Shown: positions 23,856 through 36,107 of the stretch, piece after piece | How the letters are laid out: each line of letters starts with the position of its first letter | Numbering within the stretch: position 1 is the first letter of the stretch | Source: Camarhynchus parvulus | Taxonomy: Eukaryota; Chordata; Aves; Passeriformes; Thraupidae | Reading direction: 5' to 3' | DNA: 64,000 nt | Assembly: GCF_901933205.1 (NCBI RefSeq) | Contig: NC_044601.1 | Coordinates: 46,385,376-46,449,375, forward strand | Made by a program: the position numbers and the translations under genes | The notes under the pieces: model-generated | What the model saw: the letters and a program-made list of their open reading frames with translations, nothing else | Databases searched by the model: none | Told to the model about the DNA's origin: nothing

Positions 23856-26800
23856 TCCTGGCTGACAAAGCTATGCTATCGAAATGGTGATACTTACTTC
23901 AGAATGGTCTGTTTGTGAGAGTTCATTTACACATTTTTTGAGGTGAGTGCATAGAGACCAAGGATGCAAATGGTAAGCGGGGGAGGCATTTTGTGGTATA
24001 CAGCACAGTATATCCCTGAGAACAAATGTTAAAATAGATCATATGAATCCTCCATATGCTTTGCTTTCTGCTAGGATGCCAGCTAGGCTGTGATTTGTAT
24101 TTAACCCATAAAAATTGTAATGTTACACAGATTATGTATTGCATGAAATCAGTATCTAACCCAAACTGCCCCGCAACCAATTTACTCATCTCTGGAACTT
24201 TTTAAAAGCACTTTACATTGGCAACAGAGATAAGAAGTATTGGCTGGAAGTTCTTCAGAGACTTTCCTAAAAATATTAAGCTGAACAGAAATTCATACCA
24301 ATCTGTACATTTTTTGGTGTCACCATATGTAAACTTTCACAGTACACAAGTTAATGCACTCTTTCTGCAGACGCACTTCACACCATGTTGCTTGTGGCTC
24401 TCACAGTGAACCTAACTGATCTGATTAGGACTTCAGTGATGATTTTAGTACACACAACTGTAGCAGACTGAAGTCATAAGCACTAAATAGCTTGGGAAGA
24501 AAAAATGCCTGACTGAACTACATTTGGAAACGCCCATGCTATTCAATCCAGGCAATGTTTCCAGCTGTGAAAAAAGAAAGACAAACTAGTGCCAACCTTA
24601 TCAATTCTTGAGTAAATTCCACTATCCTTCAGAACAGCCAGACTGTCGCACTTCTAGTCACAGAATTACAAATTGTCGAAGTATTCCTCAAACACACTGT
24701 TATGGGCTGAAAAAGTAGGTACTTAAGAATACTTAGCTGCAAGAATGAATTGTGAAGTGCTTGCTGCAAAACTTTAAAATGTTGCTTGGATATCCCGATA
24801 ACTTGGCTGAATTCTGAGTAAATACAGTCTTAGCTACAGATCTGATCTTTATTCTCCCCCAGTCAAATGGCACTTTAATTCAAAAGTTTCATGATAATGC
24901 AGAGTTCAATTATTGCAGAACAACAGCTTTTTGCCAATAATTGCAATAGATATGAAATGTGAATTTTCCAACATCTGCTTTATAATGCATTTAACTTTAC
25001 TCTGTGCCCACACAGATTGCAGACCGCTTAACCCCAGGACTTTCAGGGTGTACACAACTATAAATAAAAATATCCTTTACTTTGCAGTTAGACTGGACTT
25101 TACAGAGAGTAGGAATGAGAAATCAAATAAAACTAAGACTACTCCACTTTTGCAAGAGTTCTGAAAGTGGAGCCACTGGTGGACTCTTGTATTTTCTGCA
25201 TAATTTATTTTTGGCTGGCTGTCCACATAACCCATGGACTCCCTTGCAAACTCAAGATTCTGCCTACAAAGAGCATTACAGTGCAGGTGTTAGAACCAGA
25301 CTATCTGAAAGGCATTTCACCTGGAATGTAGGATTACATACCAGTTAGGGTCATTTTTCCCATGTTTCTTTCCCATCCAACAGGTCTGGGAACAGTCGTC
25401 TATGAATATGTTTCCCTATCTCTCCTATTCAGTTATAAGGAGTTACAGAAATAACTGTTTTTATAATGGTCAGTACAATTATATGAAAAGTAAGCTCAGG
25501 CTGCTCAAGAGTAATTGCCCATCAGCTCAATTCTCAGTATACAGGAGGATACTCAGTCTTCAGTCTTTAGCTAAAATCAGAGGGTTTAAAATTTGAATAT
25601 AAAAAAAGAAATAAAAAAGAATGATCACAGCTGTTAGTAAAGATGCCAATGTCGAACAAAGGAACACTATGATGCTGATGTGGTTTTGAGTTACAGTAAT
25701 ATTGGTATTGCACTGCTAATGTGAACTCTAACTCTGTATCTTTGGTGGGACTGCCATACTGTGTTTTGTGACATACAGAATACGTAATTATTGAAGACAG
25801 GAACACAAGGTCAAATGGAGCCCAGTTCCCAGGGTAAAACTCTGGACTTTGCATGCCAAAAGCATATCAGAGATATTGACTGATCATAAACCAAAAAAAA
25901 AAAAGACAGGTGAGAGCTGACATCTGTTTAAGAGGTCATTAACTATGTAATTAACTAGGTTTCTTTGCATTGTTACTGTTACATAAATGTTGAAGCCAAG
26001 GAAAACTACCTGTTCAAAGTGACACAGGATCTTCCCTCAGTGAGAGCATTAACACTGACCTTGTTCAGGGACCATATTTTACCATCACTAATCTGGTTAT
26101 GGAAAATAAACTGGTCCACACTGAAACAGTGCAATCGCCAAACTGACCTACAGGTGGAGCAGGAAAAATAACTAATGGAAGGATCAGGAAAGACCTTATT
26201 AACACAGCTCACAGAGTTCCATCTGTCACTGCTCAGCAGCAGACTGAGATCCTTCCTTCACCCAGGCGCACACACCTTATGAGACAGGTGAGCAGTGTCC
26301 TTACCCAGGGATTAGCTCATCTCTGACATGTTTTGGGGGAACAAGTCTTGACTGGGGGCAGCTTTGGGGGTCTATGCAAGCAGGGCTGCCATAACCCAAG
26401 GAGCCAGTGCCAGGATACCGATGATCCCCAACCTACACAAGATGCTGATTAACTTTTCACTGCTCATTTTTCAGATGCTCATTTTAGTGCTACAGACACA
26501 ACTGTTTTGGAATCCGGTTATCTGAGGAATACCTGTTTTCCTTTCGGAAAACAAGAAAGACTCTTCCCGAAGTGTAATTCAAATGGGAACCATTTTGATT
26601 TAAATAAGAGGAGGCTGCCGACGCTGTGTTCTCTGTGAAGGGTCCTGGATGTTGGGATTAGCTCTCCTGGCTGAGCCTCCTGGAGCCTGAATTTGTCAGT
26701 CTTTTAGACATGTTCTTCATTTTTTTACACTAATGTGAATAATGAGGAGCTTTTCAAAAGGCTGGAGCTGTGCCAGTGGAAAAAGTGATGGAAATAAGAA

Positions 26801-27057
26801 AACCAGAATTAATCTAGTGGAAATCCATGGGAGTTCAGCCTGTGCTTTATCTGTGGGGCAACGGTTGGCAGGCAAGAAATAGTTGTAGGGTTGCCTTAGC
26901 TGTCACTCAGTATGCTGTAAATGCAAAGCTCCTAATGCTGTGCCTCAAGAGTAATAAATAAATAAAACATTAATGAGTGAATAATGCATAGACTTTTAGT
27001 GGAGTGGAAACATTGCTAAGCACATGCAATCACAAAGAAGCACACAGATGCTGTGTT

Positions 27058-27124
27058 ACAAAACCAAAAAAATGCCACTCCAAACCCCATAAAAATCCCA
27101 CCCCCCAAAAGAAACACTGCCACA
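27058..27124. repeat. A/C-rich simple tract
   Basis: A and C dominate on the plus strand, including a run of six C and several CCAAAA-type motifs. Its composition resembles the tracts at 22.93 and 29.87 kb. Confidence 0.6.
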
Positions 27125-29870
27125 GGCAAACCACTTATAGCTTGTGGATAACATGTGAAGAAACAATCAAGATCTTAGTTTTGCTACATCCAACTCAATA
27201 AAGAATGCTTTTTTCCTGAATCCCTGAGCTGCAGCCGGCCACAGATGTTCCCTGCTTTCAAACAGTTCTGAATTCATTTTTATGGTTATTCATTACGTCT
27301 AGACAAGGAGAGTCACTCCACTCCAAAGTACTCTGTTAAATGAATAAATATTTATTCCAGCAGGCAAATGGAGAAAGCTCTTTTCTGTCAGGGTGCTGGC
27401 AGAAAGATTTCCACCTCTGTCTTGCTAAACTCATGCCACTTTTGCAGGAACCAGGGCATTTGTCCAAGACATTTTGAACAAATACTCCTTTTTTGAAAAA
27501 CCTGTTCAAGCAGAGAAACTGGTTTCTTAGGTGCCTTGACAGAGGAGATTTAACAAAGTCTTGCCCAGATGGGGAAAGCAGAGGGAGCCCTCACCTGATA
27601 GGAAAGGGCATATAAAAGTACACCTTCAAAATACACCTTAAGTAATGTTAGATGCATGACATTTAGGCAATTAGAAGTAGACACAAGAAGCTGTGGTGTA
27701 ATGTGGTATTGCCACTCCACTACTGCTTCTCACTTTCAGCACACAACACATCACTCCAGCCTCTGTTACACTTAAGCAGCTTTTTGGGAGCTGAGCTGGC
27801 TTCTGAAAAAGAAAACCACAGCTTTTGGGCAGCAATGAGGAACATTAAGTCAGCTTAGTCCCATGACTGACATAATGATGTGACCCTACAGACAGCCCTG
27901 TGAGCACAGCTCTGTCAGTCAGCACGAGCCGTGTTTCTCCAGTTTGTAACATGCAATCTAGGGCCTGGGAAGAGTTGCTGAGAAATCACAATATTGCTTT
28001 CTCCAGCATGCCAGTGTTTGAAATAAAAATCCTTGGATTTACTATTAAATTGGAAGTCACTAAGTGTTTCTGACAAAAACACTGGAGGATATACTGCTAT
28101 TCCTATTTCCAGGACTGTATTTGCTAGTTTTCTCTAAAAACATGAGGTCTAAAAAGGCTATTTTCCTCAAACAACTGAAGTGTGGGTGCTTAAGCACCTT
28201 CTTACTTTGGCAGCTGGAGCTTTAAGGCAAACAACATGAGGTTTGCAAGTGCAGAAAGAAGACAGATTTCTGACACTGAAGCAATTACTTTAAACGTTTT
28301 CTTTTCCAGGTGTCAGTGCTATACAAATACACCATTTTACACACATTCAATGTAACACTTTACACTTTAACATGCCTTTTAATACACATGTTCAGATTTC
28401 TTTTTCTACAAGTTTGGTCAAAGTTATTCACAGTTTGTTTCTCCTCCATCCCACAGACTGCTTCTTTTGCTTTTAAAAAACGAGTTTTCAATTTTATCAA
28501 ATAAGAATATAATTTGGTTTCTTTTATTTATATTGATGCCCAATAGATTTCAATTAGGCATATTTCCAACTACCTTGTCTTACCCTAGAAATCATTACAA
28601 AATCTGAAGAATGTGTTCCTCTAAATATCGAGGTTTGGTGTTTAGTGCTGCCTCCAATCATATGCCAGGACATTTGAGAAGTAAAAATCACTTCCACAAT
28701 GGGAAGGAATCATTCCTACTGAGAGAAAAAGGCACTTCATCTCTTTTATTACAGATCTCTGTTTAACCTGCCATTCAGTTTGCCATGATATTTTGAATTT
28801 GTAAAATCTCACATTTCTTTAGGATCCTTTGACTGACGCAGCTCCAGTCTAGCTTGAACTTAATATACCTTTTAAAATAAGGTTTCTGCTGTGATTACAG
28901 GCCCTCACTTGTTGGAAAGGAAGAGCTGAGATAAGATCAAGGTAAGTAAGGGCTGAGTTGCACCATCACCTTTCTCTTCTAGGCACACAAGGAAGGGGAC
29001 AGAGGCAAGTGATATCTCTCACTTGTTTTTTCTGAGCAGGGGACATACAGTCTCCCCACTGACACAGTCTGTATTTTCTCCAGGATCCCTATGGCCAATT
29101 ATGTGATGACTTAATTGTTTACTTACCTCATGATAATAAATAATGCATAAGAAGAATACTGTGCTGAGGGGGAGGCAGTAACCCAGCGCAATTCCCAGAG
29201 CTGATCCCTTTCCCTGCAGAGACAGCTGCTTACAAGAACCACAGCAAACCTTAGAGGCAGCTGTGCTGGGGACACTTCCTGATTTTGTGTTCCCTAACAT
29301 AGCCTTGAGCGCCTCTTGACCTTTGAGTTGAATTCATAAACACAGCAGTTGTGGCCTTTTCTCTGCAATGTATGCAAAATTATTAGTCTAGGTTCACCTG
29401 GTGTTCCCACTAGTCCCACTAGTATCCTTGTCAGCACACGGGGACACCAGCTGATGTCCCTGTGAGTCACCATCACTTTGGTGACTTCCGATATCCAGCA
29501 GGGCTGAGGAACCCCTCCCACGATCCTGAGGCACTGAGTTCATTCCACCAGTTCATTCCCTGGAAGCATAAGGGGCAGCAAGACATTTTTGGTTACAACA
29601 CACTGGTGTTGGGTCTGCACAAGCACCGTGTGGCACGTTCAGCTTAAGCTTGTCAGCCTTTAATTAGCTGTAAGAAGGAAACCATTGAAAAGGTCTTTGC
29701 AGTAACTGGGAGCCTGCCTGGAGCTAATCTTCTTCCGTATTGTGCTGCAGAGATTCAGGCTGACCTGCCCAAGGAGCAGCTCCCCACTCACCAGGGCAAT
29801 CTCTCCAGCCCAGGCTTTCTCTCCTGCAAAATTAAAAAGAATATGGACTCTCTCTACAATAGCTAATAGG

Positions 29871-29938
29871 AAACAACAACAACAACAACAACAAACCCCA
29901 AACAAATCAAAACCAAAGCCACCAAACAAAACCTCTTT
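29871..29938. repeat. (AAC)n microsatellite with A/C-rich extension
   Basis: About eight AAC units (29871-29895) are followed by CCCCAAACAAATCAAAACC-type sequence. In one frame it reads as poly-Gln, but I see no evidence of a gene. Confidence 0.9.
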
Positions 29939-32934
29939 TAAATTAACAAACACAGTTTTCCTTTCTGTAGGACAAATGCAACCAGCCAAGGCACATGATG
30001 TAACAACAAATTCAGGTATTGTCACAGAAAAAGTGACATTAAAGCCTCTATTTCCAACAAAAAGCCTAGTGTCTCTAATTACCTGCATGTACTTGCGTCA
30101 CTGCTACATAAGCCACCCAAGAATTTCAAATATCAATATCCTTCACCATATAAAATCTCCCTGTACACAACAGGACTGTCAGAAAACTTGAAGTAGCAGA
30201 GGCCTCTGTAGTTTTTTGATCCAAGTACAGGCAATGATTTATAGGAAGGGTACATTTTTATCCCTCCCTTCTTTCAGCTTATTTCCCTCTAGACTTGGAG
30301 CAGTCCAGAGCTGCCTCTGAACACGGAGTTGTTGTATTTAAATACAGACTATTCATTCCTAGCTGGCTCTCACATTCTGTCCCTACTAGGGCACGGTGTC
30401 CCTCACAGGCAGGTGTGGAAGTTGGAGCTGGATTGTTAGTATGAATGCAGTGGGAAGCATGTTATCCACAGTACAGTGTCCTTGATAATATGGTGAGGAC
30501 ATTGATCTTAAGCTCCATTAAAGGACCCAGAGTATGAACAGGAAATGTTCACATTCAAACATTTACTCTAGATAGCTGACTACACTGATTTCTTTAGTGC
30601 ATGCTCCTTTGTAACATATAGAAGTAGAGTGCTTGTGTATGCTCATAAAAAAGGATGTAGTGTCCATAGTGTTAGCTCTGGTGTAGGCTGCCTAAAATCT
30701 GTGATTCACTTTAAATCTTCTGCTGCACTCGGGTTCCCATAAGAAAGTGGGAGAATGCACAGCCTTTCTTGCAGGGAACCTTTCCAGCCAGTCACAGCTG
30801 CAGTAGGACTTTGGAAGGCCAAGAAGGAAGAAGGAGAGGAGGGAGGTGCAGAGGGTCTGCTCCCCACCCCATGCAGAGCACCCAGCAGTTTGCAGGGGCA
30901 GGCTGCAACTTCTCTGCCTGGTCCCTGCCAGAGGTGTTTAAATCTTCATACCACAAACAGCTGATGGAATTTGCCCTTAAACTCAGAAAAGCAGGGATTA
31001 ACAAACCTAATGCAGAATGTCATGAGCAGGCCTGCATGGCTGCTGCTTATTACTCCAATATTCTTTTACCTGTCTCAGTTCCCACTGAGAGCAGTTGGTT
31101 TCTGTCATGCCTGTTGTTCTGCAAGCATTACAGAGGTACTGCTGCCAAAAAACGTTCTCGCTTCTCCCCACCCTGGCGTTTCATTTCTTACCCTGGTCTG
31201 CCCCCTGCTCTAAGCTGGCACTTGCATTCAAGAGGCAACTGTGTGAAAGCAACAAACTAACTGCTGGCCTAAGAAATAACCCTACTAAGAGAAAAAAGTT
31301 ATTTTTCAGTCTGGGACAGTTATCTGAGTCGCCATGCAGTGACAAAAGTGCTGGTGCCAACCTAGACCAAGGACACCCATGGAGGAGGAGGAAGAGGGTG
31401 GGGACACATTGCAGGCACAGAGGCTGAGAGACAGGGAGGAACATTTTCTCAGCAAAGGTGTCAATCAATGCATGTGTGTGTGACACCATGCCTGCACACA
31501 CCCTTGTCTTTCCAGCAGGTAGGGGAATAAGAAAACTCACCAGAGACTGGCAATATCACACAGAGACTCTGTGGGGCTTTGGCAGATTGTTCCTTCAGGA
31601 CAGAGACCCCTCCATTACTGTATCACACCACATCTACACAACCTGCAGACCAGGCCAAGCATTTCTCAGAGAGAAGTGTTGTCATTTGAAGCACAATGTA
31701 GTTGTGCCAAAATGAAGATTTTCAGGGGGGAAAAGCCCCTTGATTTTAGTCAGAAAAATATATTTTAAAGAAAACTTTGAATTATCTGTCTTTGACTAAA
31801 GGATAAAAGAGATGGAGAAAGTGTTCTACAGTACATTCTTGACTTAGGCTATGTAACAGTGTAAAAGGCTGTAGAAATGGTCATTTGAAGCAAATGCAAG
31901 ATTTTCAATAAACACTTTAAATTGTAGAAGCCACTTTTTTATATAAGAGGAGAAGCAAGTAAATGGGTGTTTGTTTAAAACTCAAGAAAGCATTCAGAAA
32001 GCCAAGCGTGAACTGCAGCTCTGCTGGTGCTTACATCACACAACTCTGCTGTAAGTCATCCTCCCTGATCTCTGGGGACAGAGGAAAAGGGAGCGGAGGA
32101 AAAGGGAACAGACGAAATCAAAAGAACCTCAAGAAAAAGAACAATGTTTCCTCTTAGGTGTTTTCTCCCCTACTCTGTCAATCTTTTCTTCCTCAATAAT
32201 CCATGCCTTAAGTACTATGAGGAGTGTCTTTCCCTACCTCAGTGAGCTGTGCCCAGCCACAGAGGAGACTCTACAGATCCAGCAGTGTTTTATTTTGAAA
32301 CACAAATGACTAAAATCTTCCAGACAACCTGCAAACACAGGTTAAGAGCCACCTGGTACATGTCATTAAAATACAAGCATGCTCAGCTGCATTTTGTCCC
32401 ACGGGCAGGCTGTGGCTGTGCAGAGGCACTACCTCATCCTGTCTTCCATAAAACTTCATAGTATGGGCATAGTGACTTTCGAGAGGATATAGTCCTGCCC
32501 TGTAATGCAGTGCAATTTGAGAAACCAACTTCAGGTGCATTTCATAGTGACCTGGGAACATGTGGCCCCAAAACGTGAATCATTGATTCATGGATTTGCT
32601 GCTCAGCTGTCCAAAATCAAGCCCTCTCTGACAGAGACACCCTGGAGAGTAGTCTCAAATGGAGGAACATGCCTAGCTCCCTCACAAAACTCCTTAGAAA
32701 GGAGCAGCAACATGGGACAGGTCCACACAAGTACACCCAACTCCAGAAGTGCCCTGCAGGTCATGGTGATGGCTTTGCGGTTTGGCAGAATCGCTGCTTG
32801 TGGGGAGTGAGAATTTTTTGAAACAGCACAACTACAGGAGGGAGTCTTAGGCTTGGTTCTTCACCTCTCTTCTGAGTCCACCCTGCCAAAACACCACAGG
32901 GGAGATTCCTTGGCCTTCTACACCGTGGAATTTG

Positions 32935-33640
32935 GTTTATTTAAATTGTTTGGTGCTTTGGGGTGGTGTTTTTTTGTTTGTTTCCCTTTTATTCAGAGGG
33001 TTTGCATGGATTGCTGGTTTGGGGTTCTTTGCTGCATTTGGGAGGGAAGGGTTTCCGCTATTTGATTTTAGGACTCTTTTTGTACTCATTTTGTTTTGTT
33101 TTGTTCTGTTATGTTTTTTGGGAGCGGGGGTTGTTCTGCTTTTGTTGTTTGTTTTGCTTGAATTTTTCCCCCCTTGTCTCGCCAGCTCTTGGGGAGAGCG
33201 GATTTAATTTCTTTCTGCTTTACTTTTTGGTTTGCTGGTTGGGTATGTTTTGTTGTGTTGTGTGTTTTCTTGTTTTTGTTTCTCTTGGGTTTTTGTTTTT
33301 GCTCTGGGCCTTGCCTTTTGGTTGGTTTTTTTGGGTTTTAGTTTGTTGTGTTGTTGTTTGGCGGTCTTTTGGGGGTTTTTTTTGTGGTTTTGGGGGTTTT
33401 GGTTGATTTTTTTTCCTTTGCTTTGGGGTTTGGGTTCTTGTGTTTTTGGTTGTTTGGTTTTTTTTTTTTTGTTGTTTTTCTTGTTTGTGGGATTTTTTTG
33501 TGGGGGGGGGATTTTTCTCCTTTTTGATACGTCTTGATTTATTCTCCCTTCTTTTTCTACTTTCTGACCTGGCGCTTTTCTACCTTGTTGTTGTTGTTGT
33601 TGTTTGTTCGGGGTTGTTCTTTGTTTTGTTTTGTTCTTTC
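32935..33640. repeat. T/G-rich low-complexity tract upstream of IQGAP2
   Basis: For about 700 bases the plus strand is built mostly of T and G, with long T runs, G runs up to eight or more (about 33500) and motifs such as GGGGGTTTTGG, TTGTTTGTTT and (TTG)n. A and C are strongly depleted except for scattered short islands. It ends where a pyrimidine-rich stretch leads into the CpG island. Its composition makes both strands appear to encode long but meaningless low-complexity proteins. Confidence 0.85.
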
Positions 33641-33700
33641 CCTCATCTCTCACTTTCTTCCTCCCCTTTCCCCTGCCGTTCCGCACTTTCCCCCGCCCGC
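33641..33700. promoter_or_regulatory. IQGAP2: pyrimidine tract at promoter edge
   Basis: About 60 bases are almost wholly C and T (CTTTCCCTCATCTCTCACTT and similar) at the upstream edge of the CpG island. Such tracts can form triplex DNA or bind CT-rich factors. The promoter role is inferred from position only. Confidence 0.4.
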
Positions 33701-33815
33701 CGCGCTCTCCCCGCGCTCCGGCCGCCGCGGCCCCGCCGGCCCGCCCCGGGTGGCCCCGGCGCGGCGCGGGGCGGCGCGGCCGCGGGCGCAGCAAATCAGC
33801 GGGGCCCGGGCCGCG

Positions 33816-33823
33816 CATAAGAA
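33816..33823 (+). promoter_or_regulatory. IQGAP2: TATA-like element CATAAGAA
   Basis: This A/T-rich octamer lies inside the otherwise GC-pure island, 50 bases upstream of the IQGAP2 ATG. If it worked as a TATA box, transcription would start near 33846 and the 5' UTR would be only about 20 bases. Start sites further upstream in the island are just as likely. Confidence 0.3.
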
Positions 33824-33865
33824 GGGCGGGCGGGGGCCGGCGCCGTCCCTCCCGGCGGCGGCAGG

Positions 33866-33911
33866 ATGCACCATGAGGAGCTGGCGTCCCTGCAGCGGCC
33901 CCACTACGGCT
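33866..33911 (+). CDS. IQGAP2: IQGAP2 first coding exon
   Basis: IQGAP2 is a large Ras-GAP-like scaffold that binds active CDC42/RAC1, calmodulin and actin. This exon encodes MHHEELASLQRPHYG plus the first base of a Ser codon and ends at the donor GGCT|GTGAGT. The wording closely follows the IQGAP2 N-terminus as I know it (Glu-Glu-Leu, SLQRP, YG) and not the longer, different IQGAP1 start. The ATG has an A at -3. A second ATG seven bases downstream (33873) is in another frame and cannot make IQGAP2. The exon sits in a CpG island, as expected for a first exon, and joins in frame to exon 2 at 55569. Confidence 0.88.
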
Positions 33912-33915
33912 GTGA

Positions 33916-33985
33916 GTGGGGTCCTGGGGGGCGTTTTGGGACCTCTTCTCAGGGTTTTTTGGGTTTTGTTTGGGTTGGTTTTTTG
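33916..33985 (+). promoter_or_regulatory. G-run cluster just after IQGAP2 exon 1
   Basis: Six G runs of three or more (GGGG, GGGGGG and four GGG) separated by 4-11 base, T-rich spacers lie within 70 bases of the donor on the coding strand. The RNA or non-template DNA could fold as a quadruplex, and the G excess favours R-loops downstream of a CpG-island start. Confidence 0.5.
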
Positions 33986-34184
33986 TGGGTTTTTTAAATT
34001 TTTTTTTTTTATTTTTATTTCCCACTGCCTTGCTGCTTTCTCGGTTTAAAAGAGCGAGTTGAGGCAAAATAAAACCCGCCCAGCAGACTCTGCGGCAGCG
34101 CGCAGCGCTCCGGCTCCTTTGAGTTAGTTCGCAGCCGGCTCCGGCTGGGTTTTGAACAGGTTTTCACGGGGCTGCGTTTTGTTC

Positions 34185-34430
34185 TGTAACTTTGTGAATG
34201 GATTATAGCTGTAATTCCGCATTGCAGCTCGGGAGTTTCAGATTAGAGGTCGAGCTTCGGGTTTTAGTGTTGTAACTTGGTGTTACAGGTATGGGTTTGG
34301 GTTTTAACTTCGTAACTTGAGTTATGACTGCCGTTTCAGGTTGTAATTTGGTAACCTTTGGATTATCACTTCGGAATTTCGGATTATAAAATTAAACCTT
34401 TGCTTTCTAGTTTTATAACTTTGTCTTAGA
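34185..34430. repeat. degenerate TGTAACTT minisatellite
   Basis: The word TGTAACTTTG and variants (TGTAATTCC, TGTAACTTGG, CGTAACTTGA, TGTAATTTGG, GGTAACCTTTGG, TTATAACTTTG) recur about every 25-60 bases, interleaved with GGATTATA/GTTATGA and GGTTTTAG-type words. It looks like a decayed tandem array near the start of intron 1. Confidence 0.55.
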
Positions 34431-36107
34431 CCTTTGCAACTCTGAAGTACTTGGGATGTGGGGAGAGACCGTGCAGCTACCAGGCATTTCTTTTCGGAGG
34501 TGGTGTATTTACTTCCCAAACGTTTGTTTAAGGAAAACCCTTGAAGCACCTTGCCTCCTCCTGCTGCTGGTCTCTCCCGCCCGTGCTGTGCCGCGCTGGG
34601 ATCTTGCACCAGCCTGTGCTTTTCCTGGCTCTTGTGGGGCAGAGCAGCGCAAGCCCGTGGCTGTGCCATTCCTACAAGAAATGCCTCTGATACTTCAGGC
34701 ATTGAAAAATGGGAACACACAAATGATTTGCAAAGTTCTCAACAACCCTGGCATCCCGTTGTCTAATGAGCGACTACCCAGTTCTTATCGTAGTGGCTTT
34801 GTCTAAAACCGGTTTTGAAACCTCCCTTTAGAAAGAAACACAAAACTCCTTAACAGTGCTAAGGGCCACCTAGATTCCACCTAAGACAAGCAGAAAAAGC
34901 TTGGCAGTAAGACCTTCAGCTTGCAGGATGCCATGCTCTTCTGAGCATTTCTCCTCCTTGATGACTGATTCACCCTATTGATGTCCTCTATTGGGGCAGC
35001 TTGTGGAACCTGCCTGTAGGTTTCATTTTTCGTTTTACCCAGTAGGTGGATTACATCCTTGTGAAGGTATATGTTCACTACAGGCATAGTCTGAGTGCCC
35101 GTGGTGTTGTGTTAGCAAAGGTGACTATATTGCTTGTGAAACCAGTCCTCCCAGCTGCTTGTGCCATTGCACAAGTAGCTTGGCAGTGTCCAGGTGTGCA
35201 GCATCATGCTCCAGCCTCAGCTTGGATACTGCCCATCTTGTAGAGATGGGGAAATGTTTGTTGTATGCCCATCAGGACTCCAGCAGCAGGGGCTTTCCTG
35301 TGTAGATCTGGCGTGGCTGGTCTTAGGATATGTGGGTCTGGACGGGTAGAAGTCTGTGTGTCATGATTTCTGATAAAGGCAAAGATTAGGTTTTGACTTA
35401 AAGCAAAGGGCTCATCCTTTGAGTCTTGTTCCTGCCTGGGTGCTGAGGATGGAATTACCTTATTGCCAGAGCTGCTCAGAGTATTTCATGGATTGTAACC
35501 CTCAATTATTATGGGTAAGAATGACCGTGTATTAGGACACTAAATACAGTTTTGAAGATATGGTCTATCCTCTCAGTGCTTATGCTTTGCTATGGTAGAT
35601 GAGAGCATTTTGTTCTCGTTGCCATGGGGATGTTCATGTTCTGAGCTGTAGCCAGTCTTGGTGTCAGGTCTCTCTGCCCCAGGTACAAGAGTGAATGAGA
35701 GTACATTTGTCTTTTCTAATGGTGCCTCCCCTCTGACCAGTAACTTCTGCTTGCTTGGGATCGGGTAGTAATTCTGTCCTTCCCTGAGTGAGAAGCTGTG
35801 GCTGCTGTGCCACACTGCATCCACTTCTTTTTGGAGCGCAATTTTTGCTGCAGAAACCTTTGAAATTATATTCCTTTCAAGAGAGTAGGCAAAGGCTCTT
35901 GAAATATGCCACGCTGATGGCAATATTTAAAAAAATACACCAAAAAACTCCATGGAGATCTCCATACTTTAGAGAACAAGCCATAGCCTTGTCTGTAGTG
36001 ACAAGTTGAGGTGCATGTTTGGGTTTTTTAGCCTGTGTTTAGAGAAATACATACATTTTATCTGCATTGCATTTGGCTGCCATTTTGAGAAGCAAAGAGA
36101 CCCAGCA

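Larger units (their letters stand above)
22441..32930. other. intergenic region between SV2C and IQGAP2
   Basis: About 10.5 kb has no recognisable exon, RNA gene or named transposon. It contains A/C-rich simple tracts (near 22.93-23.05, 27.06-27.12 and 29.87-29.94 kb), a (GT)n(TA)n microsatellite at 23.8 kb and a 16-base AT palindrome at 27342-27357. Local GC content rises towards 29-32 kb. Open frames up to 163 codons exist but show no family features. Confidence 0.6.
33660..33930 (+). promoter_or_regulatory. IQGAP2: IQGAP2 CpG-island promoter
   Basis: About 270 bases are very rich in G, C and CpG (for example GCGCGGCCGCGGGCGC), unlike the A/T-rich DNA on either side. The island surrounds the first coding exon. 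Visible elements are Sp1/KLF-type GC boxes on both strands (CCGCCCGCCGCG near 33693, GGGCGGGCGGGGG at 33824-33836) and a TATA-like CATAAGAA at 33816-33823. A canonical CCAAT box is absent. A further CpG-containing stretch lies at 34090-34145. The exact transcription start cannot be read from sequence. Confidence 0.8.

Noticed and set aside
29742..30191. 149-codon frame with a poly-Gln stretch
   Set aside because: The Gln run is an AAC microsatellite read in one frame. The flanks have no similarity I recognise, and the opposite strand is also open.
30769..31260. 163-codon open frame in the intergenic region
   Set aside because: No domain, no plausible promoter or splice context, and several overlapping frames are open in the same GC-richer stretch.
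32932..33537. Phe/Leu/Val/Cys-rich open frames on the plus strand that look like membrane proteins
   Set aside because: They arise from T/G-only sequence (TTT, TTG, GTT, TGT codons) in several frames at once. This is composition, not coding.
33204..34067. 287-codon open frame on the minus strand, rich in Lys, Gln, Pro and Asn, across the IQGAP2 promoter
   Set aside because: It is the complement of the T/G-rich tract and CpG island. The low-complexity composition removes stop codons, no domain is visible, and it overlaps the real exon 1 in antisense.
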